Positions 22,712 to 34,067 of a stretch of DNA of 64,000 bases are shown piece by piece. Origin of the DNA: Rhexocercosporidium sp. MPI-PUGE-AT-0058. Its lineage: Eukaryota > Ascomycota > Leotiomycetes > Helotiales. Both the position numbers and the translations under genes were made by a program. The notes beneath the pieces are model-generated. The model was not told the DNA's origin. It did no database searches and saw only the letters and a program-made list of their open reading frames with translations. The first letter of the stretch is position 1; each line of letters opens with the position of its first letter. The stretch spans positions 558,001 to 622,000 of the forward strand of contig JAGTJL010000013.1 in assembly GCA_020746875.1 (NCBI GenBank), in the 5' to 3' direction.

Positions 22712-23946
22712 TTAAACCTGTTGCTCAGGAGATTGAGGAGGGAAAGTTGATTCATGCAAAATAATCCTGGCTTCTGAGCTAGGCTTGAATTAGATGACAT
22801 CGGAGAAAATGCCAAAAGTCAGAACACAGAGTCGGCGCTTTCGGCCTGCGGTGTGAGTGGACGGTCTTGTATGCTAGGATTACTACATCTCTTTCGCAGA
22901 ACTGGAGTCACATATGAACTTCTCAACAACCCCACATAGTAGGGTACAGACGGAAGTGGGGTCGAGAGCCTGGCGTGCTCTTTGATCCGGGCGTTTGAGC
23001 CTCAAGTCTTCGGGGGAGCCTGGCTGGTTTGAGGGAGTCTCAGCCTTGCGGTTCTTGTTTCCTTCTGATTGTCATTAGCAGGTAGAACAGTAGTGCTTGA
23101 CTGTTCACTTATTTTGATTTACTTCATAAACATACCGGGGGTTTTATGGTAAGAATTGTGTTTATGGTTTATGCAGTGGTAACTTATTTCATATTGGTCT
23201 TCTCTCTCTGTTTACATTGTCGGAATTATCCTAGAAGCTTTCAAGCTTTCCTGATTTTCAAAGACAAAGTCTGATCGTGATCTCGCTTCGTGGCACAGAC
23301 TATGTTTTAGTCGGGCGAGGCGGGGTACATACAGTAGTCTGGCCCACCTGTCAGGCTGTTACCATGCAGTCGGGCGTCTCCAAAGTTTGTTTGCCCTCGA
23401 CTGTGTTTGAGTTGATACTTCCCCGTGCACTGATAAGAACTACTCTAAATGACTGCGGTATGCAACTTGAGCTGCTACTCCAGACCTACGCATGCAAGCA
23501 GGCTACATATTTATGTCTCAAGGCCCCCTTCTATTGGATCAGTATAAGGTCAATGCTCTAGTTCATGTAGTATCGCGTCTAGCCATGCAGCTCATGGGAG
23601 CCATGAATCTCCCGAAGAGGCTGAAATAATTTGGTGCACCAGCTTCAGATACGTTGGCTGATATGGAAAGTGCACTTTTGGCGGGTGCGACTTTAGTAAT
23701 TCCACTTTTCGATCGATTGGTTGGCCACAGTCCGCCGACCAAGCGACGCGACTCAACCCTGTCACGCATCAGCCACGACCTTGACGACCGTCCATGACCA
23801 AAGACGCCAGGATCATCTCCATCACGACTTCAAGCACCTCTCGATCTCCGGTATTCATTACGCAATAGCCGACAACCATCCTTGCTGTTGAAGAGATACA
23901 GTTACATAAGATCATATGCCTTTGAGCCTCTCGTAGACCCTTCACG
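22712..23946. other. Intergenic, 5' flank of the first Clr5 gene
   Basis: No gene recognised. The open frame at 23277-23561 starts with GTG and has no domain signature. Confidence 0.5.
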
Positions 23947-26479
23947 ATGTCCCGGCGGACACTCGGCCCTGAGCTCCTCCCTCGGGAGGATGCCGTCATC
24001 AAGACCTCGGAGACCGCTCGGGAGGCATCCTGTCGGCTTCGCAACGACAAGAGATGGAACTTCCACAAGGACGAGATCCGACGCATCTACATCGAGGAGG
24101 ACCGGACCCTCCAGGTCACCATGAGGATGATCGAGGAGAGGTACGGCTTCAAAGCAAGGTAGGCACCAGTGTCCCGCGCTTTCTGTCATATTATTAGTGG
24201 CCGCTAGGCTCACGACTAACTTCAACCCTCAGCCCTAGGAAGTGGAAGATGAAACTGAAAGAATGGAACTTTGAAAAGTACTTCCCCTCAGCTGTAATGA
24301 GCTTTGCTGTCGCCAAGACGGAGAAGAGGAAAAATGAGGAGAACAAAGACACGATATTCTATCACGGCGACTCGTTGATACCTTCCGAGAAGATAGAACA
24401 CTTCAAGAGGAGGAAAATGTCAAACAAAGCACGGATAGCGAGTCCAGATCCAGGTGAGTTGAGTATTCGGCGCGGAAGTGAATCATATCTGATCACAGTC
24501 TAGGCACGCCAAGAGATATCAGCTACCATACCCCTGGTCCTGAGCGGTCACCCTCGCCTATCCCCGAAGAACCCGCTGACTACCGCTCGACATCAGGGAA
24601 TCAAAGAAGCGTCACTCCGCTGATGGAGCAAAGGGTCACTACTATCATGGAACATAGTGTGACGCCAAGGCCAGCTTTCAGCATTCCCCGAATGATAGAC
24701 CAAGACCATCCCCAAGTGCAGCCGCCGGCTTTGAGCTTCAAACCTGAAGTGGAGGAGATGGATGAGGATGTAGAAGAGCACGAAGTTACTCCTGCTCCTC
24801 CTAGCTATACCGATGAGCTTCCCGTGCTCAGCCCTCTCATGCCACTCTCATCACCTAATTCCTCATCCAACCTCCAAGAGCTCTCTCCAAGTCCACAACC
24901 AACTCCACAAGAACATATGGCCCTCCCCCAAATGCAATATCTGACCATCAATCCGGTTTTCCTAGATGTGAACCATGTTGGGGATGAGTCAAACTCATCG
25001 AATGGGGATCAGATGGCATATCAGATGGACAGACCAGATACTGGAAAGGGTCCCGATTTACGGATGGAGGACAAAGAAGGCAGTGCGGAAGCATCAGATG
25101 GTCTGGTACATGGCATTGTCATCGACTTTCCTCGGATAGCGTCCCGGCTTTCTGGTTTTGATATTGTCGGCCAGACATCTTATCTTCGAGGACCCGACGA
25201 CATGCTACCCCCTATCGAGGGCAGTTCGGATGAGAGAGCAATAGACGGAACTATGGCATCATTTGAAGAAAAGATGAGACTTGCTGAATCATATCGCGAA
25301 AGCGGCTCTTTGAGAAATGCCGAGTCAGCATATCTCCAAGCTTTAGTGGAATACTCCGAGATACCCAGTGTAGAAGGGAAAATAGCGCAACATATCCCCG
25401 AATTCCTACTTTTCTTCAGATCACTCAACAACATCGGTCCTCAGCACAATCTGGACCAGAGCGTTTTCATATGTCGATGGCTATTGGTAACTTGCGAAAA
25501 GGAGCTTGGCCAAGGGCCAGAAACGATGCGAACTACACATGCTCTTGCGGACTTACTACGGCGATCCGATCGCTTGGAAGATGCCGAGGATTTCTACACA
25601 AAAGCGTTTTCTGGGTTCAAAGAGCTCAGTATGATCAAAGAGAGACTAGAATGCCAACGTTCCCTAGGAACACTACTTTTCGGTATAGGCCGTCTCGACA
25701 AAGCAGTTCATATGCTCGTCTCCACGCTCTGCGAATATATGACCGACGACTCACTCGAGGAACTCGGGCACGGTGACGAAATCGGCGGTGTTCTAACAGC
25801 CCTCTCCGATGCCTTCACGAAAGTAAAGCACGACAGACACTGGGACGAAATGAAGACGTCCGTTTCCCAACTCCAAGTCCTCCTCATCCGTCCCAGCGCC
25901 GTCTGCCGATGGTCGCAAAACATTCAACCAAAAGTCTTCCTTGAGGCCATGCGCCTCGCTTCCCACATCTCTGAACAAGACTGGTACGACACAGCCGAGA
26001 TGCTGTACCTTGTCACCGTCCCCAAGATCCATGCCCTTGACAACTTCATCTACGGCCGCAAGAAAGCCGACGCCTTTATCGCTTACTGCATGCAGCATCA
26101 GCGGCGCAAGCAATGGCGAAAATGCATCCGTGATATCTTACACGCGTACAAATGCCTCATGGCCGGTGACCGCGAGTCAGCAGTACAGGAAGGACCCGTG
26201 GATCTCCTGCGGGAGACATGGTCGGTCATCAAGAAAGCGGTAGCTGAAGAGCCAAACGTGACGAAAGATACGTCGACGCGCGAATCGATGCGAAAGATAG
26301 ACCACGCGGATCAGAAACTTTTATGCTGGAAAAAGCTGCAGCTGAGTGGACTGCTGGATGAGAGTGAAGAGGAGGACTGGGATAAAGATACCACGCGAAG
26401 CTCGAAATACGGAGTCACGTATAGTGTGAGTGATGTGACGGGTGTCAGCTACTCGGCTTACTACAGAGAATTACATTAG
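23947..26479 (+). CDS. Clr5-domain protein A (802 aa)
   Basis: Three exons: 23947-24158, 24233-24453 and 24504-26479. The introns of 74 and 50 nt have phases 2 and 1 and clear branch sites (GACTAAC in the first). The N-terminal Clr5 domain, about residues 25-85, shows its pattern: RWNFHKDEIRRIYIEEDRTL, MRMIEERYGFKAS, then RKWKMKLKEWNFEKY after the first splice. Next come a Pro/Ser-rich disordered region (about 150-320) and a helical TPR-like region (KMRLAESYRESGSLRNAESA). The tail RSSKYGVTYSVSDVTGVSYS ends the protein. Clr5 domains are named after fission-yeast Clr5, a silencing factor; a nuclear regulatory role is family inference only. This is the first of three tandem paralogues on one strand and the longest intact one. 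Confidence 0.9.
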
Positions 26480-27783
26480 GGCCTTGGCTTTGGTTTTGGG
26501 ACTCAGGAGTATGGCACGGCATGGCGTGGTATGACATTACTATTGGGGGAATGCTAATTCGTTGGGTTTGAGCATGCGCATCGAGCATTGGCGCACGAGC
26601 GAGCGAGATTTGTAGAGAGAATACCCCTTCATTTTGTTCTTCTGTTTATTTATTTCTGCCTGTCTTGTGCTACCTCGGCTCCCGGTGTTGGAGAATGGGA
26701 GCGGAAAGACTCAATTGGAGATTTGCTGTCATTTAGCGCTGCATTGCTTTGCGCTGTGCTTGCCTCTCTTGTATAACGGGGTGGGTAATCACTCCTTTAT
26801 ATGTATTTAATCTCTTTTATATGATGAACATGACTCTACGATAGAAAATTGCTACGGCTTCAATGCTATCGTCGATCTGTTTGAGATACCCTCACGTACC
26901 TAGGCAGGTCATTTCCAGGGTGCATCTCTCATCGCCGCCTGTCTTCTTCCGCAAATTTTCTGAGCCTTTACTACCTTGATAGATCTCCAAGAAAGATGAA
27001 GAGAAGATATAGTAGAGAGGCCTACAGCTTTGGCCCATGGTTACTCTATGGTGCCGTGTCCAACGAGTATGCAGGGAGGAAATAGCATTATCACGTGAAC
27101 TGGCTCGGCCCGTAGCCGGCCCCCGCTTCTCGAGCTCGGAGTCAATTTAAGCTTCATTTCACCGCGGAACCCAACGTCCTCTGGTCACAACACCATGAAA
27201 GTCCATTGATTGGATATCTTCACAATTATGAACTAAGGCACCTGAGTATGCTCAAGGTTCGATATCTGAAAAGTTTCGAACCGAGCAACATATCAAGCTA
27301 CCCACATATGTTCTCAGGGCTGTCACAAGCCTACCCCTCACTTCCAAGCCAGCCCTCAAGGCTCCAGCACACCCACTCCTTGTCCCCATTTCTTGTGTCT
27401 CAAATATACAGAAGTCATCGTGTGACTGTATGGGCAAGGCTGCATCACGATGGGATAGTGGCGCACCTTTCTTCCAAGGTTTTGCAAGTTGCACTTTCAT
27501 ATCTAACACTTGAGTGGTCGGCATTATCCACCAGTAACCGTTGACGCCAGCCTCGTAGGATGCTGCATTCTTATCTATCTCGATTGTTCTGATGTTCTAT
27601 CTGTATTTCAGTCCTGTTTGAAACATCATTCATTTGATTTGAAAGTTTCCATCTACCACTTGTGCTGTTTCCTCTCAAGTTTCGCTGGCTGAAAAGACAT
27701 CTCTCCGCATGAGGCTCTGAGGCTGAAATTCTAGATTCTCAAGGTCAACACTCTCCAGCCTTGCACAGCTGTGAACGGCAGCT
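26480..27783. other. Intergenic between Clr5 genes A and B
   Basis: The 3' end of gene A and the promoter region of gene B. Open frames here (26588-26776, 27206-27544) show no domain signature. Confidence 0.5.
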
Positions 27784-29296
27784 ATGACACGAAATACCGC
27801 CTCATCTCCTCGGTACCATCGAGTGGTTGCTCCTCGAACCCCATCACCCAAGTCGATTCGTCTCATCCGCAGCGATCAAATATGGGATACATACAAGCAA
27901 GTCATCCGAAAACTGTACATTGAACAGGACTTGTCACTTAGGGCAACCATGGCAGTCATGGAGTCGAAATACGACTTTAAGCACAGGTCCGTGAATCCAG
28001 CCTGACTTCCCTGCACAATTTCTGATGTGCAGATTCAGTGAGCGCAAGTGGAAGATGAAGATCAAAGAATGGAGATTTGAAAAACACATTCCTGCGCACG
28101 AGATGATGTTCATGGTCGCGAAGTCGGAAGAGAGGAATGCTGATGCATCGGACCCCAAGGAAACGATCTTCGTTCGTGGGGACATCAAGGTCACGCCGGA
28201 CAGAATTACAAATTTCAAGAAGTTGAAGAAGGCAGAGCTGACATGCCTGACCTTGCCAATTGATCCTGGTAAGTAGTACTCTGCAAACTTTCAGCATAGG
28301 GCGAGACTGATGTTCAGTGCCCTAGGTACCCCGCCAACTATCAGATACTACACCCCGGACCCGGAGTTACATGACGAAGAGGACTTCTCTGGCTCGGAAG
28401 TGCGGGCTTTGATTCAATCAAATGTAAGCGAGGAGCCAAGTATCAACCGCGGCGAATCAAACCAATCAGAGGATCAGATGAAAATAATTGTCCAGTCGCT
28501 GAATATACAGGAAGAGGAAGTGTCTCAAGTAGAGTCTGCTCAGCTCCTAATCGCCAACTGGGCTTGGACATTCAAGCACAGCTACTCCTGTGAGAACGGG
28601 AGTCAGCTCTACCAAGCTACGTTACAGATCTCTTGCATCGACGATGCTGATAATTCCAACCTCCAAAAGATCAGACTCCTGGCTACCGAGCTCCTTGAAC
28701 CTTTCGGCAAGTTCGGGACTTCAAGAAAATTCGGTACTCGAGATCCCAACGCCGAAATACTCTTCAAAGCCATTGAACTCGCCAACGCCTGCTCGGAAAT
28801 CGGCTGGTGTGATACGGCAGATGCGCTGTTTAGGGTTTCGATGAATGGCAGCCTCGCTACTTTGGATCGCGTAGGACGGAAGTTCGATAAGATCCGATCC
28901 TATATCTGGTATGCGCAACATCAGCAACGACAACAGAGCTGGGGGTATTCTGTGACTACTCTTCTAGATGCCTACAGAATCCTCACCAGCACATTTCTAT
29001 TCTCCGGAAACGCGGTGGAATATCGCACACTTTCGGGGTCGCTGAAAGAGGTGCTTGATGGAATACCTCCATCTTGGCGTTTCTCATGCAATTTGAACCA
29101 GTTGGATACTCTCATCGATATGGACAGGCAGTTGGATGCAACCATTAAAGAGAATGAAGCGGCGGGAATGGGCAGCTCGAAGCTCAATTGCACTTCTACT
29201 GGGGAAAGTAGCTCAAATGCTGGGCGATATGGGGTCACGTACACGGAGAGTATGATTTCAGATATCAGTTTCAACTATTCAGCTCTTTACTTGTGA
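27784..29296 (+). CDS. Clr5-domain protein B (469 aa)
   Basis: Exons 27784-27986, 28033-28268 and 28326-29296, with introns of 46 and 57 nt at the same positions and phases (2 and 1) as in gene A. The Clr5 domain reads IWDTYKQVIRKLYIEQDLSL, MAVMESKYDFKHR, then ERKWKMKIKEWRFEKH. The middle is much shorter than in A. The C-terminal half aligns with A and C: IELANACSEIGWCDTADALF, YAQHQQRQQSW, then the tail GRYGVTYTESMISDISFNYS. The linker after the second splice (GTPPTIRYYTPDPE) matches GTPRDISYHTPGPE of A and DTPPNITYLTP of C. An intact duplicate; the central TPR-like block may have been lost here or gained in A and C. Confidence 0.9.
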
Positions 29297-29856
29297 GAGA
29301 CTCATCACTTAGATGGATTTGGGGAGCACGGAGGCCTGGAGTTATGACTTGCTGCGGGGACCTTGACGATCAACTTATGATTGAATCGTACACCAATAAG
29401 TACGGAACGCGAATACACCTGTGTCCGCTGAGTAGGAACTCGGGTTCTTGCTACCTGTATTTTATAGGTGGAATGTGGGTTTTTTAAGATACCTCATAAT
29501 GCACTTCCATCTGTTATAAGTGATGCAGAGATGAGGGGCCCAATTGGGTCGAATGTCAGACATTTTCTCCCCAATCAAGCCGTCCAGCCTATTGCGAGGA
29601 AACTGCGCTGTGCTCTGTGGGTTTGTGGCGCTTTTTGGTCCGTTGCACTTTTATCCCTCGTGCCTCACTGGCTGGAATTTTCGACAAATGATCATCTAGG
29701 CCAGCCTTACCCGACCCCTTCAACTCTTGAATATCGACTTATGTCTTCCGTCATCCTTATTCCACCAAAATTATCTTCACCAAAAGCCAACTCAAGAGCT
29801 ACATTTATCCTATTCCTCTAACGATCACTTATACTCAACCTGCATCGTTCATCATC
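29297..29856. other. Intergenic between Clr5 genes B and C
   Basis: No gene seen. It contains the promoter region of gene C. Confidence 0.5.
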
Positions 29857-32206
29857 ATGGCACAGCGCACAGAGACCACCGATGCTCTTCCCTCCGAAGA
29901 GAACCCATCAAGAGTTTCAATCCTTCAGACCAAGACGCCCCGCCTCGAACGCAGCGATGCAAAATGGGACTCGCACAAAGAAGAGATTTACCAACTCTAC
30001 GTCGACCAAAACATGACTCTGAAGGAAACCATGGACGCTATGGAAACCAATCATGGCTTCAAAGCGAGGCAGGTTAGCCCTTCTAAAAAGCTTGAGACGG
30101 GCCATTTACAGTCAATATTCTGACAAGTAACATCATAGCCTACGAAAGTGGAAGATGAAGATCAAAGAGTGGAAATTTGAGAAGAACCTGCCTGCAAATG
30201 AGATGAAGTTCATCGCTGCGAAGGCCGATAAGCGCAAGGCTGAAGATGGGAAGGAGACTATTTTCTTTCGTGGGAACATAATGATCGGGCTGGAGCGACT
30301 TCGCAACTTCAAGAAACGAAAGTTGACAGCAGTTGAGGTGGCTGATCTACCGATTCTTGTTGGTGAGGCTAGTGGTCGTTTTCACTGAGAGTTCGCTAAT
30401 GCCGTGTCAGACACTCCACCAAATATCACTTACCTTACCCCAAAAACTTCCAGCGAGGAATTGCAAGCGCCTCCTCAGGCAGAACCAGACTGCAAAACAG
30501 ATAGTTACGCAAATGAGATAGAATCGGTGGATACTCCACCACATTTCGTGTCATCTTCGCCTGAAACAGCCCAGGATGGAGCGCCAAACTCTCTTCGAAC
30601 TGGGTCGCGAAAATCGACATCTTCTGTAGATCGTTCTTCCACAACTGGATCATCATTCACTGGCTCTATCCCAAAGTCTTTAGATGGACCCGATATTCTT
30701 TTCAATTGCGAAGGCATCCGCAAGCTCGTACAAGGCACTCCAGCAAGACCATTCCACCTCAATTCCTTCTTAGCGATATTGCGTCGAAGCTCTGCTCTTG
30801 CTACCAACCACGAGCACGCAATGAATTCCAATCCCTGTCTCATGTATGAAGGCAAGATTGTTGAACGGAACACATCCTTCGTAAAGTCCCATATACGGCT
30901 AGTCGTGCAATATGCACAGGATTTCCTGCAAGATCTTCGTACAGATCAGTGCTTGGACATCGAGCAGAAAGGGAACCGGGTGGAAAAAGATTTACTGGCA
31001 CTTCAGGAGCACCTAAGACTTGCTAGCAGAGACGAATCACGCAAGTTAGTATTCGGCGCGGCCGCACAATATTACAAGTAATTTTTGGAATACTCACGCC
31101 TGTATCGATACGAACCAACATTCAAGCCTCACTTGGATGCGATTCTGAGAATCATATGTTCTTCTAATGTCAAATATGACCTCCAGGATCTAATAGCTTG
31201 CTGTCAGAAGTTCTTCGCGCTTGGTTCCAGGCTCGATAAAAATAATGAGATTTTGGTCAGAGAGATTCTGGACGACCTACTTTTGGCCGATGAAGAGCGT
31301 CAGAAGCAGAGCAACACTGAATTGATAAATTCAATAGTGGCAAGAATTCGCCTAGCATCGTATGTCTTCCACTGGGGACCTCCCTCAGAGTCCTGGAGAA
31401 ACTTGCGGCGCCAACTCAATGTCGACAAAAAGAAGAAAATCATGAAATTGATGATTGCTGTTCTAGCTCTCAACTTCATGGAACATGAGTCTGTTGAAGA
31501 GGGGGGTCATTTACACGATGCCATCATTGGACTCGACGGCTTCGCGTTTGATGATGGAACATTCGACCTGGTAAATTTTGCAGTTCAAGCAGACGAGATG
31601 TTGACGGCATTTGAGGTCAATGATATCCTGGATCGGCATATATGCATTTTGAATATTGCTGTAGCAGTTGCTAGCTTTTGCTCTGTAATCAAATGGGATG
31701 AGTCTGCGGATGCGCTTTTCCAAGCTCTGATTGTTCATCACTCCAAATATTTTGATCGCACGGAGCGATCTTTTGACAAAGCTCGTGCGTATATCGAGTA
31801 TGCACATCATCAGCAGCGGCAAAAGAAGTGGGTGGAATCAATTACTACACTGCATCACACCTATCTCGTCCTTTCTAAAGTGACGGTTGTTCCTGGGAAC
31901 AGAGCACAATTCGGAAGCCTAGTCAGGGTATCGAGGTGGCTCCTAGGAAGATGCCCCATGCCACTGGGGAGAATTTCGAATCCCTCTGTTCGCGAGGAAA
32001 TCGAAGAGATTGACAAGCAGGTAGCGTCTATGATATCTAAGGATAACGATATTTTCGCGAGGAGTCTACCCGGGCGTAAGGAGAAGGGCAACGCAACGAC
32101 ATGCAGCAGCAGCTCTATTTCCGGGAAATATGGATTTACTTACACCGAGAGTTTGTCCTCGGGTATGACTGGGCTGAGTCTCGGTTACTCTGCTATGTTC
32201 TCATGA
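29857..32206 (+). pseudogene. Clr5-domain protein C, one in-frame stop
   Basis: The exon plan is the same as A and B: 29857-30068, 30139-30362 and 30411-32206, total 744 codons. The Clr5 domain reads KWDSHKEEIYQLYVDQNMTL, MDAMETNHGFKAS, LRKWKMKIKEWKFEKN. The first intron appears to use a GC donor at 30069; a GT donor at 30073 with an AG at 30148 is an alternative that would delete four residues. Exon 3 is open except for a single TAA at 31079-31081. The frame on both sides is well conserved (AAAQYYK, then FLEYSRLYRYEP, matching LVEYSEI of A), and the last 373 codons are intact to the tail SGKYGFTYTESLSSGMTGLS. The stop may be a recent CAA-to-TAA change, a strain polymorphism or an error. A splice across the stop is possible but would remove conserved residues. 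Confidence 0.8.
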
Positions 32207-33464
32207 ATTCTAATTAGAGCAATCATACATAAACAGCACTTTCAGCAGCCTTGAGGATGTAAATTTTAGTCTGTCAATATTATCATGCTGCTAATTCATG
32301 CAGGCCGCAAAGGTATCTGACCGAACGCAACTTCGACCCTAACACACTTGGACTTCTATCATGCGTCATGAGTAGTCCATCCTGCTTGAAATATCAAGAT
32401 CTTGCCGCTCGTGATTTCGTACTGCTTCAAATTCGCTTGCGGAAGGTTGGCAACTCGGCATGGATTCGAGCCAGATTGCTGATGCTTCACTTCAACGAAA
32501 AGCAATCTTCGAAGCGTATAAAATGGGGAGGGTACAGTCACTTTTGAACAGCAATCGTGAAAGTGCCTTCGTGGATCAAAGAGAGCGAAGAACGATGAGA
32601 AGGGAAGGGTGTTTTCATCAGAATTGCTCAATGTGAAGTCAGAATCGTGGAAGAGGATGTAGGTCACCATAGGGCTTGAAATCGGTGACTTCGGGGTGTT
32701 TCTTGGATATGTGATTCATGCGAAGAGCACATGGATAGAGTGACGGCTATCCACAGGCTTAGTGGTGAGGGATTATGAGAGAGCTTGTTGTCCACCATCA
32801 GCAGGCAGAATCTGAATCCGTCTGTTGGCGTCGACACTGCTGCTGGTAGTTCCGTGAAGTTTGGGAAGAATCCCATCGTGTAGGGCTCAATCGCAGGTGG
32901 GTTGGGCCCTTCTCGAAGTGGCGGGAGGAGTTGTTGCAGAGACCTTGGATGCCTTCCTCTTCCTGGCATGAGTATAGATGGGTACCATTCAGAGTGTTAT
33001 TTGGCTAGAGTACCGTAAGGTTCATAAGTGCGGCTTGGTTTGGGTACTTAATCTTGGGTCTCTTCGAGGCCAACGTGGTAGAAATGCATCCCGCGAAGGC
33101 GAGAGCTGCCATGACGAGAGGACACATGCTGCTGAGAGAGGAGGGTAGTCTCTTTGATCGAGTCACGGTATACTTTTTGATCGATATCGGTTTGTGAAAG
33201 CAATGAACTCTCGTTGATCAACGAGTGAATGGGGATTGATGTTGGCTTCTGGAGGAGTGACCCTGGCTCAGCTTGAACCTGAACAGAAAACAAGTGGAAT
33301 GCAGCGTACCGCTTTGCGAAGGAAGAAAGATCCGAAATTACAGCATTAGTTTCATTTCATTAGTCTATCAGCGTCTGCATTCTGCCTCCTCGCACTAATT
33401 TTCTGCCATCCTCCTACCATTATTTCGATCTGTACCATACTACTCCTATCTAACCTCTCGCTCC
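32207..33464. other. No supportable gene
   Basis: Two minus-strand frames (32359-32670 and 32664-32969) overlap end to end and look mildly protein-like (EPYTMGFFPNFTELPAAV; FVEVKHQQSGSNPCRVANLP), but I see no domain or consistent splicing. Possibly a decayed gene. Confidence 0.35.
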
Positions 33465-34067
33465 TCAGATAAACACCCGCTTGACATCGACTTTCTGACA
33501 ACTTGGATTCTCCGGGGCACCAGGCCCAACAACCCACGCCAAAGTCTGGTAAACATAGCCTGCGTTCGTAATACACGCATACCAATGATAGTACGGTTGC
33601 GTCTTGTAGACTGGCGGCGAAACAGAATTATCAAGATATCCAGCGACGAAAAGCTTGTCCTCCTTATCGAACCCATAGCTAGAGAAGCCTTCGTCTCCTG
33701 GGAAGAAGAGAGGAACAGCGACATTGGTGGTAGGAGAAGGGCTGAGTTGGAGAGATGAGGATGCGTTGAAGTTGCCGCCGTGGAGAACCCATGTCACTAG
33801 TCCTGTGTAGCCTAGGACATTGTCTGGGGTCTGTTGATCGGTGTAGTTGAAGTTGTAGGTGTTGGATAGAGTCGCTGGACCGCTCGCACCAACACAAAGT
33901 CCTTCAATTGCGGCGCCTTCGTGGCAAGAGTAGAGGGCGGCTCCGTTCAATGTGCTGTTCGTGGCGGACTGAAGGATGAGCTGGAAGGGTTCGGATTGGT
34001 TTGCATAATATTGTGCCGAGATGCTAGTCGCAAAAGCGAGGCTGCCGGCGAGGATAGAAGCGCGCAT
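33465..34067 (-). CDS. Small secreted protein of unknown function (200 aa)
   Basis: A single exon. I chose the ATG at 34067 because it begins a clean signal peptide (MRASILAGSLAFATSISA, cleavage before QYYANQSEP); the frame stays open upstream but adds a non-hydrophobic leader. The mature protein is Asn/Ser/Thr-rich with several N-glycosylation sequons (NQS, NST, NYT, NAS). It contains YSCHEGAAIEGLCVGASG and ends WVVGPGAPENPSCQKVDVKR, giving a few conserved-looking Cys and many aromatics (YYHWYACITNAGYVYQTLAW). The pattern fits a fungal secreted, wall-associated family, but I cannot name it with confidence. Intact. Confidence 0.8.
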   Translation of the reverse strand: MRASILAGSLAFATSISAQYYANQSEPFQLILQSATNSTLNGAALYSCHEGAAIEGLCVGASGPATLSNTYNFNYTDQQTPDNVLGYTGLVTWVLHGGNFNASSSLQLSPSPTTNVAVPLFFPGDEGFSSYGFDKEDKLFVAGYLDNSVSPPVYKTQPYYHWYACITNAGYVYQTLAWVVGPGAPENPSCQKVDVKRVFI

